Source: Gammaproteobacteria bacterium
GTDB taxonomy: Bacteria; Pseudomonadota; Gammaproteobacteria; Xanthomonadales; Xanthomonadaceae
Length of the DNA: 8,288 bases
Direction of reading: 5' to 3'
Assembly: GCA_030431185.1 (NCBI GenBank)
Contig: JAUIJO010000149.1
Location: forward strand, 1-8,288
Each line of letters starts with the position of its first letter. The stretch's first letter is position 1. Made by a program: the position numbers and the translations under genes. Shown here in pieces: positions 1 to 6,400 of the stretch. Under the pieces are notes generated by a model, which worked only from the letters and a program-made list of their open reading frames with translations, searched no databases and was not told where the DNA came from.

Positions 1-1
1 G

Positions 2-1648
2 GCGGTGATTGCGTCGACCGCCGTGCGCGACGCGCTGGAAGATATCGAGCGCCACCTGGAGAAGCACGACGACGCGATGGCGGCCGCACTCGGCAACGGC
101 GCCGCGATCGATGTCTACGACACCGGCGCGGCCGTGCAGGTGGTGCAGGACTTCGTCCGGGCGATCGACGAAGAGGGTGCCTTTACCGAGCGGGGCTGGC
201 TGGTCAATTCCGGCGAGTTCGACGGCATGGACTTCGACCAGGCGCTCGATGCGCTGGCCGCGCGCTTCGAGGCGGCGGGCATCGGCCGGCGCCGGGTCAA
301 CTTCCGCCTGCGCGACTGGGGCGTCAGCCGCCAGCGCTACTGGGGGTGCCCGATCCCGGTGATCCTGTGCGCGACGTGCGGCGACGTGCCGGTGCCCGAG
401 GAACAGTTGCCGGTCCTGTTGCCCGAGGACGTCGAATTCAGCGGCGTGTCGTCGCCGATCAAGTCCGACCCGGAGTGGCGCCGGACCACCTGCCCGACCT
501 GCGGCGGTCCGGCCGAGCGCGAGACCGACACCTTCGACACCTTCATGGAGTCGAGCTGGTACATGCACCGCTACACCAGCCCCGGCGCGCCCGACATGGT
601 GGACGCGCGCGCGAACTACTGGATGCCGATCGACCAGTACATCGGCGGCATCGAGCACGCGATCCTGCATCTGCTGTATTTCCGCTTCTACCATCGGCTC
701 ATGCGCGACCAGGGGCTGGTCGACAGCGACGAACCGGTGCGCAACCTGCTCACCCAGGGCATGGTCATCGCCGATACCTATTTCCGCGCGAACGCGGACG
801 GCAGCAAGGACTGGATCAACCCGGCCGACGTCGAGGTCGTTCGCGACGACAAGGGCCGGGTCGCCGGGGCGACGCTCAGGTCCGACGGCCAGCCGGTGGA
901 GATCGGCGGCACTGAGAAGATGTCGAAGTCCAAGAACAACGGCGTCGACCCGCGCGAGATGGTCGGCAAGTACGGCGCCGACACCGTGCGCCTGTTCTCG
1001 ATGTTCGCCGCGCCGCCGGAACAGTCGCTGGAATGGAACGAGGCCGGTGTCGAGGGCATGGCCCGCTTCCTGCGCCGGTTCTGGCGCGAGGTGGTCGCCC
1101 ACGCCTCCCAGCCCGACCATCCCGAAGTCGACGTGGCCCGACTGGACGCGGGCCAGAAGGCCTTGCGCCGCCAGGTCCACGAGACCATCCAGAAGGTCGG
1201 GGACGACTACGGGCGACGCCACAGCTTCAACACCGCGATCGCGGCGCTGATGGAACTGCTCAATGCCGTGTCGCGCTTCGACGACATGGGCGAGCAGGGA
1301 CGCGCGGTGCGCCATGAGGCGCTGCAGGCCATGGTGTTGATGCTCAATCCGGTGACCCCGCACGTCAGCCACGCCCTTTGGCAGGTACTGGGCCATGGCG
1401 AGACGCTGGTGGAGGACGTGCCGTTCCCCGCGGTGGACACGGCGGCGCTGGTGCGCGACTCGGTGAAGCTGGCGGTCCAGGTGAACGGCAAGCTGCGCGG
1501 CACGATCGAGCTGCCGGCCAGCGCTTCGAAGGAGGACGCCGAACGCCAGGCCCTGGCCGAGCCCCACGTGGCCCAGCACCTGGAGGGCCTGGACGTACGC
1601 AAGGTCATCGTGGTGCCGGGGAAGATCGTCAACATCGTCGCCAATTGA
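2..1648 (+). CDS. leuS: Leucyl-tRNA synthetase, C-terminal 548 residues (5' truncated by window edge)
   Basis: Class I aminoacyl-tRNA synthetase that charges tRNA-Leu in the cytoplasm. Its reading frame is open from the first complete codon (base 2), so the GTG at base 5 is not a real start; the HIGH motif and most of the CP1 editing domain lie upstream of the window. Visible parts, counting from base 2: the end of the editing domain (about residues 1-100), the conserved block LRDWGVSRQRYWG, two CxxC pairs (residues 123/126 and 164/167) of a zinc-ribbon type seen in many LeuRS but absent from E. coli, the ETDTFDTFMESSWY catalytic block, a leucine-specific insert (about 263-303), the KMSKS loop (306-310, bases 917-931), the anticodon-binding helical domain, and the C-terminal domain ending VPGKIVNIVAN. 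E. coli LeuRS is about 860 residues, so roughly 60% is present. First visible gene of the cluster leading to lptE. The segment before GAFTERGW is much longer than in E. coli (see findings). Identity is secure. Confidence 0.98.
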   Translation, partial: AVIASTAVRDALEDIERHLEKHDDAMAAALGNGAAIDVYDTGAAVQVVQDFVRAIDEEGAFTERGWLVNSGEFDGMDFDQALDALAARFEAAGIGRRRVNFRLRDWGVSRQRYWGCPIPVILCATCGDVPVPEEQLPVLLPEDVEFSGVSSPIKSDPEWRRTTCPTCGGPAERETDTFDTFMESSWYMHRYTSPGAPDMVDARANYWMPIDQYIGGIEHAILHLLYFRFYHRLMRDQGLVDSDEPVRNLLTQGMVIADTYFRANADGSKDWINPADVEVVRDDKGRVAGATLRSDGQPVEIGGTEKMSKSKNNGVDPREMVGKYGADTVRLFSMFAAPPEQSLEWNEAGVEGMARFLRRFWREVVAHASQPDHPEVDVARLDAGQKALRRQVHETIQKVGDDYGRRHSFNTAIAALMELLNAVSRFDDMGEQGRAVRHEALQAMVLMLNPVTPHVSHALWQVLGHGETLVEDVPFPAVDTAALVRDSVKLAVQVNGKLRGTIELPASASKEDAERQALAEPHVAQHLEGLDVRKVIVVPGKIVNIVAN

Positions 1649-1669
1649 GGCGCCCTGCCACCGCTGTCT

Positions 1670-1694
1670 GAACGGCGGCGGCTTGCCGCCGTTC
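1670..1694 (+). terminator. Hairpin between leuS and lptE (attenuator or terminator-like)
   Basis: A perfect 10-bp inverted repeat: GAACGGCGGC (1670-1679) pairs with GCCGCCGTTC (1685-1694) around a 5-nt loop, GGCTT. It starts 21 nt after the leuS stop and ends 23 nt before the lptE start. No T-run follows, so it is not a classical intrinsic terminator. It could protect the leuS 3' end, attenuate transcription or mark a processing site. The structure is seen directly; its function is inferred. Confidence 0.5.
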
Positions 1695-1717
1695 CCGGCC
1701 TCGTCCAGACTTCACGA

Positions 1718-2392
1718 ATGACCCTACGCCTCCTTGCCGTTGTCCTCGTGCTGGCCCTTTCGGCCTGTGGCTTCCATCTGCGCGATGCGCTCGTCCTGCC
1801 GGCGAACCTCGGGCCAGTGAGGGTGGTGTCCGCCGACCGCTACAGCCCGCTCGCGGAAAGCCTGTCGCGCTCGATCGAGCGCGCCGGCGCCGAGCTCGCC
1901 CTGTCGGACGAGACCGACACCGCGGTGCTCGACCTGGTGGCCGAACGCTGGGGCGACACCCCGATCAGCGTCGACGCCTTCGGTCGCGCGCAGGAATACA
2001 GCCTGCGCTATGCGACGATCTTCGAACTTCGCTCGGCCCAGGGCACGGTACTCGTGCCGCGCCAGGCGGTGGAGCTCTCGCGCGACTACATATCGGTCCC
2101 CACCAACTCGGTGGGTACCGAGGGCGAGCGCGACATCCTGGTCAAGGAGCTCCGTCGCGAGATGACGGCGTCCATCCTCCGGCGCATCGACGCCGTGGCC
2201 CGGCGCGAGCCGGGCGCGCTGATCCCGGCGCCGGTGTCGATGGAAGGCATGGAAGGCATGGAAGGCGGCACCGTCCCGGCATCGGCCGATGCCCCCGCCA
2301 CCGGCGTCGATGCCGAAGCAGCGGTCGATGCCTCCGGGGCGGACCTGCCGCCCGATCCGGCGTCCAGCGAACCCCTCGACGAAGGCCACTGA
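1718..2392 (+). CDS. lptE: LPS-assembly lipoprotein LptE with extended low-complexity C-terminus
   Basis: Outer-membrane lipoprotein that plugs the LptD barrel and helps deliver lipopolysaccharide to the cell surface. The N-terminus is a lipoprotein signal, with a hydrophobic stretch at residues 5-14 and a lipobox LSAC that puts the lipidated cysteine at residue 17, followed by the family-typical GFHLRD. The LptE fold spans about residues 20-163 (VRVVSADRYSPL, the FGRAQEYSLRY strand, a SRDYISVP segment, then the C-terminal helix ELRREMTASILRRIDAV). From about residue 165 to 224 there is an extra Pro/Ala/Asp-rich tail containing a triple Met-Glu-Gly repeat (175-183). This makes the protein longer than E. 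coli LptE (about 193). The ATG is the only sensible start because it directly precedes the signal peptide; no clear Shine-Dalgarno is seen. Its stop lies 4 nt before holA, so the two are probably translationally coupled. The leuS-lptE-holA order is the common proteobacterial one. Confidence 0.95.
   Translation: MTLRLLAVVLVLALSACGFHLRDALVLPANLGPVRVVSADRYSPLAESLSRSIERAGAELALSDETDTAVLDLVAERWGDTPISVDAFGRAQEYSLRYATIFELRSAQGTVLVPRQAVELSRDYISVPTNSVGTEGERDILVKELRREMTASILRRIDAVARREPGALIPAPVSMEGMEGMEGGTVPASADAPATGVDAEAAVDASGADLPPDPASSEPLDEGH
2240..2266 (+). repeat. Three tandem 9-bp repeats in the lptE 3' region
   Basis: Three exact copies of ATGGAAGGC (2240-2248, 2249-2257, 2258-2266) lie in frame with lptE and encode Met-Glu-Gly three times. 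Because the unit is a multiple of three, gain or loss of copies would keep the frame and only change the tail length. Confidence 0.95.
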
Positions 2393-2396
2393 CCCG

Positions 2397-3449
2397 GTGG
2401 AACTCAAGCCGGAGCAATTGGCCGCCCGGCTCGAATCCGAGCCCCTCAAGCCCGCCTACCTGGTTGCCGGCCCTGAACCCTTGCGCGTGCTGGAGGCCGC
2501 CGACGCGGTGCGCGCGGCGGCACGGGCCCAGGGCATCGACGAACGCGAAGTGTTCGAGGCCGAAGGCAACCAGCGCGAGCCCGACTGGGCGCGCATGGAG
2601 GCCAGTTTCAATGCCCCGAGCCTGTTCGCCAGCCGGCGCCTGATCGAACTGCGCCTGCCGACCGGCAAGCCGGGCAAGGACGGTGCGGCGGTCATCAGCG
2701 ATTTCTGCGCGTCGCCCGCGGCGGACGTGGTGCTCCTGGTCACCGCCGGCGAATGGAGCAAGAAGCACGCCGGCAAGTGGAGCGAGGCCATTGGCCGTGT
2801 GGGCCACGTCGCCATCGCTTGGGCGACCAAGCCGCACGAGATGCCGGAGTGGATCGAACGCCGCTTGCGCAGCCACGGCCTCGCCGCGGACCGCGACGCG
2901 GTGCAGCTGCTGGCCGACCGCGTCGAAGGCAACCTGCTCGCCGCCGCCCAGGAGATCGAGAAACTCGCCCTGCTGGCCGGGAAGGACGACGCACCCCTCG
3001 ACGTCGAGCGCATGCAGTCGCTGGTCGCCGATGCCGCCCGCTACGACGTGTTCCGGCTGATCGATGCGGCGATGAACGGACAGCCCGCCCTGGTCTCGCG
3101 GATGCTCGCCGGCCTGCGCGCCGAGGGTGCGGCGGTCCCCGCATTGATGGGCATGGTCGTGATGGAACTGCAGCGCGCCGCGGCGCTGGCGCGGGTCAGC
3201 GCGAGCGGCGGCAACCTGTCGGCCGAATTCAAGGCCCAGCGGATCTGGGACTCGAAGCAGTCGGTCTATCGACGCGCGCTGCAGCGGCATGCCGCGCCGC
3301 GCTGGGAGGCCTTCGTCGGCGTCGCGGGCAAGGTCGACCGCATGGTGAAGGGGCGGGCGCAGGGCGATCCCTGGCTGGGCCTGGAGCGCCTGCTGCTGGC
3401 CGTCGCCGATCCGAAGGCGGTGCGGCTGCTGGTCGCCACGCCGGTCTGA
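2397..3449 (+). CDS. holA: DNA polymerase III subunit delta
   Basis: Delta subunit of the DNA polymerase III clamp loader; it opens the beta sliding clamp during replication. The frame is open back to 2289, but the GTG at 2397 gives the family-typical N-terminus (V/M)ELKPEQLAARL and a 350-residue protein, close to E. coli HolA (343). It also places the start 4 nt after the lptE stop. A GAAGG lies at 2381-2385, rather far upstream (11 nt). Recognisable blocks: YLVAGPEPLRVLEAAD (21-36, the degenerate N-terminal nucleotide-fold region), ASFNAPSLFASRRLIELRLP (69-88, where delta binds the clamp), a central ATPase-like domain, DRVEGNLLAAAQEIEKLALL (174-193), DAARYDVFRLIDAA (212-225), and the C-terminal collar domain with helical WDSKQ and DPWLGLERLLLAVAD segments. 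As in other delta subunits there is no functional Walker A. It sits between lptE and nadD in the usual order. Confidence 0.96.
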   Translation: MELKPEQLAARLESEPLKPAYLVAGPEPLRVLEAADAVRAAARAQGIDEREVFEAEGNQREPDWARMEASFNAPSLFASRRLIELRLPTGKPGKDGAAVISDFCASPAADVVLLVTAGEWSKKHAGKWSEAIGRVGHVAIAWATKPHEMPEWIERRLRSHGLAADRDAVQLLADRVEGNLLAAAQEIEKLALLAGKDDAPLDVERMQSLVADAARYDVFRLIDAAMNGQPALVSRMLAGLRAEGAAVPALMGMVVMELQRAAALARVSASGGNLSAEFKAQRIWDSKQSVYRRALQRHAAPRWEAFVGVAGKVDRMVKGRAQGDPWLGLERLLLAVADPKAVRLLVATPV

Positions 3450-3457
3450 GGACGCGC

Positions 3458-4150
3458 ATGGATCCCTGGCTGGTCTACGGCGGCACCTTCGATCCCGTCC
3501 ATGACGGTCACCTGGCGATCGCGCGCAGCGGTCGCGATGCGCTGGACACGACGGTACGCCTGATGCCCGCGGCCGACCCCCCGCACCGGGCCCCTCCCGG
3601 CGCCAACGCCGTGCACCGCGCGCGGATGCTGGACATCGCCGTGGCGGGCGAGCCCGGCATGCGGGTCGACCGGCGCGAGCTCGAGCGCGAAGGACGCTCG
3701 TACTCGGTGGACACGCTGCGCGCGTTGCGCGACGAGATCGGCCCGGAGCGCCCGATCGTGATGCTGCTGGGCGCGGACAGTTTCCTCGGCCTGCCGACCT
3801 GGAAGTCGTGGGAGGCGCTGTTCGAGCTGGCGCATTTCATCGTCGCCCAGCGGCCCGGCACGCCCCTCGACGGCGTGCTGCCGGGTGCATTGGCGGACCG
3901 CGTGGCGGGACGTTGGGCATCCTCCGCCGACGTCCTGCGCGACGCGCCGTCCGGTCGCGTGTTGCGCCTGGACCAGCCCCTGCACCCGGGGTCCGCGAGT
4001 GAGATCCGCCGGGCCATCGCCCAGGGCGACCCCTGGCAGGACAAGCTGCCCCGCGGGGTCGCCGAGTACATCCAGCGCCATGGCCTGTATGGCCTGGAAG
4101 CTGAACCGGCGCCCCGCGCGGCCCCGGCTCCGCCTTCCCAGCAGGTATAA
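3458..4150 (+). CDS. nadD: Nicotinate-nucleotide adenylyltransferase
   Basis: Cytoplasmic enzyme that joins ATP and nicotinate mononucleotide to form deamido-NAD, a late step of NAD synthesis. The nucleotidyltransferase signature is clear: GGTFDPVHDGH at residues 8-18 (GxFxPxHxGH, with both ATP-binding histidines). Other blocks are PPHR (41-44), SYSVDTLRAL (81-90), LLGADSFLGLPTWKSWEALFE (103-123) and SASEIRRAI (179-187), the local version of the phosphate-binding (I/S)SSTxIR motif. The protein is 230 residues (E. coli NadD 213); the excess is mainly a Pro/Ala-rich tail after HGLYGLE. The ATG start is supported by GAGGA at 3448-3452, 5 nt upstream and overlapping the holA stop codon, which suggests coupled translation. 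The nadD stop codon (TAA, 4148-4150) lies inside a perfect TATAAT hexamer. Confidence 0.97.
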   Translation: MDPWLVYGGTFDPVHDGHLAIARSGRDALDTTVRLMPAADPPHRAPPGANAVHRARMLDIAVAGEPGMRVDRRELEREGRSYSVDTLRALRDEIGPERPIVMLLGADSFLGLPTWKSWEALFELAHFIVAQRPGTPLDGVLPGALADRVAGRWASSADVLRDAPSGRVLRLDQPLHPGSASEIRRAIAQGDPWQDKLPRGVAEYIQRHGLYGLEAEPAPRAAPAPPSQQV

Positions 4151-4151
4151 T
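4146..4151 (+). promoter_or_regulatory. Candidate -10 element (TATAAT) upstream of rsfS
   Basis: A perfect TATAAT overlaps the nadD stop codon, 36 nt before the rsfS start, in otherwise very GC-rich DNA. No convincing -35 is visible at 16-19 bp spacing (the region is CCCGGC-like), and no TG extended -10 precedes it. It may be a weak internal promoter for rsfS or a coincidence caused by the TAA stop. Confidence 0.3.
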
Positions 4152-4187
4152 CCCAAACCAGCCCCGAACCGTTCCAGAGCCGACCAC

Positions 4188-4607
4188 TTGAGCAACCAAG
4201 CCCACGTCATCAAGACCCGCCTTCCCGATCCGCCGCCGTCCGTCGACAAACTGCTCGATGTCGTCCGGTCCGCGATCGAGGAGCTCAAGGGCAAGGACGC
4301 CGTCGAGATCGACGTGCGCGGCAAGAGCAGCGTCACCGATTACATGGTCGTCGTCTCCGGCACGTCGACCCGTCACGTCAAGTCGATCGCCGACGAAGTC
4401 GTCAAGTTCGCCAAGGGCCTGGGCGTCATGCCGCTGGGCGTGGAAGGCGAGCGCGAGGCCGAATGGGTGCTGGTGGACCTGGCCGACGTGATCGTCCATG
4501 TGATGCTGCCCCGCGTGCGGGAGTTCTATGCGCTCGAGCGCCTGTGGACGGTGGGCGACCAGCCGCCGGAGGGCGACGAGGCCGAAGAGGCCGAACAGGC
4601 GCAGTAG
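4188..4607 (+). CDS. rsfS: Ribosomal silencing factor RsfS (YbeB/Iojap family)
   Basis: Binds ribosomal protein uL14 on the 50S subunit and blocks 30S joining, lowering translation in stationary phase or starvation. Oligomerisation-domain blocks typical of RsfS are all present: LLDVVRSAIEELKGKDAVEIDVR (22-44), TDYMVVVSGTSTRHVKSIADEV (50-71), GVEGEREAEWVLVDLADVIVHVM (84-106) and FYALERLWTVGD (113-124). The likely start is the TTG at 4188, giving SNQAHVIKT as N-terminus and 139 residues. The frame is open farther upstream inside nadD, but that part shows no RsfS similarity and no ATG/GTG gives a better N-terminus. The Shine-Dalgarno is weak, so the TTG is inferred from family resemblance. The protein ends in a short acidic tail (GDEAEEAEQAQ). 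It follows nadD as in most proteobacteria, but rlmH does not come next. Confidence 0.94.
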   Translation: MSNQAHVIKTRLPDPPPSVDKLLDVVRSAIEELKGKDAVEIDVRGKSSVTDYMVVVSGTSTRHVKSIADEVVKFAKGLGVMPLGVEGEREAEWVLVDLADVIVHVMLPRVREFYALERLWTVGDQPPEGDEAEEAEQAQ

Positions 4608-4645
4608 GCCGCGCGGAGGTCGCGTCCGCCGACCCCGGATACAGA

Positions 4646-4674
4646 GAGAACGGCGCCCCTGCGGCGCCGTTCTC
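4646..4674. terminator. Strong hairpin between convergent rsfS and the PhoX-family gene (bidirectional terminator)
   Basis: A perfect 12-bp inverted repeat: GAGAACGGCGCC (4646-4657) and GGCGCCGTTCTC (4663-4674) with loop CCTGC. It lies 38 nt after the rsfS stop and 30 nt before the end of the minus-strand gene. The T/C-rich ends of the arms give only a modest U-tract on either strand, as is common in high-GC genomes. Its position between convergent genes supports termination from both sides. Confidence 0.75.
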
Positions 4675-4704
4675 GTTCCCGCGCATCCTTGCAGTGCGCG
4701 CCGG

Positions 4705-6279
4705 TCAGAGGCCGCCGAACCACCAGGGACCGTTGATGGCCACGGTGATGCCCGGCGTCTGGATGTTGACGAACAGGGTGCGGCCGATCGGGTCCCAGCA
4801 GGCGCCGCAGAACTCGCTGCCGCGGTAGTCGCCTTCCGGGACCTGCTTGCCTGCCGCGGCGATCTGGCTGTCGGTCAGCTCCACGTTGTTCTTGCACAGG
4901 TACCAGGCCTCGCCGCGACGGGTCAGGCCGAGCAGGCGCGCGCCGGGACCGTACTCGTCCGGGCTTTCGCCGCCGTCCTCGCACAACACCACGCCGCCGC
5001 GCGGGCTGACGGTGATGTTGTCGGGGTTGTTGCCGGCCAGCTGGTCGCCGCTGACGTACAGCGCGGTGAGCTGCTGGCTATGGAGGTCCAGCACCCACAC
5101 CGCGCCATGGCCGCGGCCGCGGCGGCCCTGGGCGTCGACGCCGGTCGCGGTGTCGACGATGAACATCTTGCCGTGGGCGTACCAGATCCCCTCGCCACGG
5201 CTCATGCGCAGGCCGCCCTCGGCCCAGCCCTGTGCGAACGGGCCGCTCAGCGTCTCGCCGGCACCGATGTCGGGATAGCCGGACGGCGCCGCGATCGCGC
5301 CGAGGTCGGGTTCGGCGATGTCCACCCAGTCGAGCGCGTAGCGGTCGCCCACCGCGGCCACGGTGAGGTCGGCGTTGGGACGGCGTCGGACCCGCGCCGC
5401 CTGGAGGCGGCCTCCATTCTCCAGGGAGCCCGGGCGCCCGAAGCGGTCGTTGGGGACGAAGCGATAGAGGCCGGCCTTGTTGCGGTCGTCCTCGGTCAGG
5501 TAGACGATGCCGGTGCGCGGATCGACCGCCACCGCCTCGTGGCTGAAGCGGCCCAGGCCCACCAGCGGCCGGCCGGTGGTGCGCTCGGCCTCGGGATGCA
5601 CTTCGAAGACGTAGCCGTGCTTCTTGCCTTCGCTGGACTGCTGGTCGGTCTTGATCTCCTCGCAGCTCAGCCACGTGCCCCAAGGGGTCGGGCCGCCCGC
5701 GCAATTGACCAGGGTGCCGCCCAGGCTGGGCGCCATGTCGACCCATTCGCCTTCGCGCCAGACCAGGTTGGTGGTGCCACCGCCGGCGCGCTGGCCGCCG
5801 CCCAGGTCGCCGGTGTCGTACATGCCCGGCGCCTGGATCGGCGCGACCGCACCGCGTTCGTGGTTGCGCACCAGCACGAGTTCCGGCGCGGGCCGATGGC
5901 CGCGTCCGCGGCCCCTGGCAGGGCCGCGCCCGCGTCCCGGGAAGCCGGGGCAGCCGTCGGGGTAGGCACGCACCACGGCCATGCCGTCATGGCGGTCCGG
6001 GCAGGGCTGGCCGTCGGCCATGGCATCGCCACTCCAGCCGAAGGAGCGGTAGCTGAAGCCGCGCGGCAACTGCAGTAGCGGCAGGCCGGTGGTGAGGTCG
6101 GCGACCGGCGCCAGGCGTCCGAAGGGGCCGGGGACCGGTGCCATCTGCACCGGATCGCGGCGACCATGGGCCTGGGCCTGGCGGGACTGCAGCGCGCCGA
6201 GGCTGCCAATGGCACCGACCGCCATCGCGGCGGCGCTGCCCTTGAGGACCTGGCGGCGGGAGAGGTCTGCGTCTTGCAT
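4705..6279 (-). CDS. PhoX-family (DUF839) Tat-exported protein, putative alkaline phosphatase
   Basis: Characterised PhoX enzymes are periplasmic or extracellular alkaline phosphatases that use Ca and Fe to release phosphate from organic esters. The N-terminus carries a Tat signal, SRRQVLK at residues 7-13, then a hydrophobic Ala/Gly stretch and a likely AQA-H cleavage site after residue 37. DUF839 motifs in order: LPRGFSYRSFGWSGDAMADG (71-90), DGMAV, LVLVRNHE (134-141), NCAGGPTPWGTWLSCEE (192-208), FSHEAVAVDPRTGIVYLTED (245-263), YRFVPND, GEGIWYAHGKMFIVDT (362-377), CEDGG, and FVNIQTPGITVAINGPWW (503-520). At 524 residues it is shorter than many PhoX proteins (often above 600). Residues 112-127 form an RG-rich insert. 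The ATG is backed by AGGAG (plus-strand 6287-6291) 7 nt upstream. It lies antisense between rsfS and rlmH. Family and export are clear; phosphatase activity is inferred, since family members differ and metal ligands were not checked against a structure. Confidence 0.9.
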   Translation of the reverse strand: MQDADLSRRQVLKGSAAAMAVGAIGSLGALQSRQAQAHGRRDPVQMAPVPGPFGRLAPVADLTTGLPLLQLPRGFSYRSFGWSGDAMADGQPCPDRHDGMAVVRAYPDGCPGFPGRGRGPARGRGRGHRPAPELVLVRNHERGAVAPIQAPGMYDTGDLGGGQRAGGGTTNLVWREGEWVDMAPSLGGTLVNCAGGPTPWGTWLSCEEIKTDQQSSEGKKHGYVFEVHPEAERTTGRPLVGLGRFSHEAVAVDPRTGIVYLTEDDRNKAGLYRFVPNDRFGRPGSLENGGRLQAARVRRRPNADLTVAAVGDRYALDWVDIAEPDLGAIAAPSGYPDIGAGETLSGPFAQGWAEGGLRMSRGEGIWYAHGKMFIVDTATGVDAQGRRGRGHGAVWVLDLHSQQLTALYVSGDQLAGNNPDNITVSPRGGVVLCEDGGESPDEYGPGARLLGLTRRGEAWYLCKNNVELTDSQIAAAGKQVPEGDYRGSEFCGACWDPIGRTLFVNIQTPGITVAINGPWWFGGL

Positions 6280-6332
6280 CGGGGAACTCCTGCGGGGCTG
6301 GGACGGGGGAGTGCCCGATCCTGCGTTGGCGG

Positions 6333-6351
6333 GATAACGTTCCGATGACGC
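6333..6351 (-). promoter_or_regulatory. Candidate degenerate Pho box upstream of the PhoX-family gene
   Basis: Reading the minus strand there are two 7-mers with the 11-bp phase of a PhoB box: GCGTCAT, a 4-bp spacer CGGA, then ACGTTAT (consensus CTGTCAT twice; 5/7 and 4/7 matches). Ten bp downstream is CAGGAT, matching TATAAT at 3/6 including A2 and T6, and the start codon lies about 54 nt from the box. The arrangement is right for PhoB-activated promoters, but the match is weak. Confidence 0.25.
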
Positions 6352-6371
6352 GGGTGTTGCAAAGTTCCGAT
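6339..6371. repeat. Pair of 8-bp direct repeats in the divergent phoX-rlmH spacer
   Basis: GTTCCGAT occurs at 6339-6346 and again at 6364-6371, 25 bp apart, in the 121-nt region between the divergent PhoX-family gene and rlmH. The first copy overlaps the candidate Pho box. It may be a regulator half-site pair or chance. Confidence 0.5.
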
Positions 6372-6400
6372 ACGTGACCCCGGGCCGCTACCATGGCCCC

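Noticed and set aside
5..7. GTG at base 5 as a leuS start
   Set aside because: The frame is open to the window edge and the synthetase's N-terminal catalytic half is missing, so this is an internal Val codon.
2289..2396. Longer holA start (ATG at 2289) inside lptE
   Set aside because: The extra 36 residues are Pro/Arg text from the overlapping lptE tail and do not resemble delta subunits; GTG at 2397 gives the expected N-terminus and length.
2142..3290. A 382-codon minus-strand frame antisense to lptE/holA
   Set aside because: No domain or start signal; holA on the plus strand is unmistakable.
4528..6078. A 516-codon open frame on the plus strand antisense to the PhoX-family gene
   Set aside because: Its translation is Ala/Arg/Gly/Val-rich low-complexity text with no recognisable motif, while the minus strand encodes a clear DUF839 protein with Tat signal. 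Long antisense frames are expected in such GC-rich DNA.
6374..6400. Upstream GTG start for rlmH
   Set aside because: It adds nine residues not seen in the family; MKARLIAVG at 6401 matches the standard RlmH N-terminus.
4608..6400. PhoX-family gene as a recent mobile insertion
   Set aside because: No terminal inverted repeats, target duplication, transposase or integrase, and its GC content and codon style look like the neighbours'.
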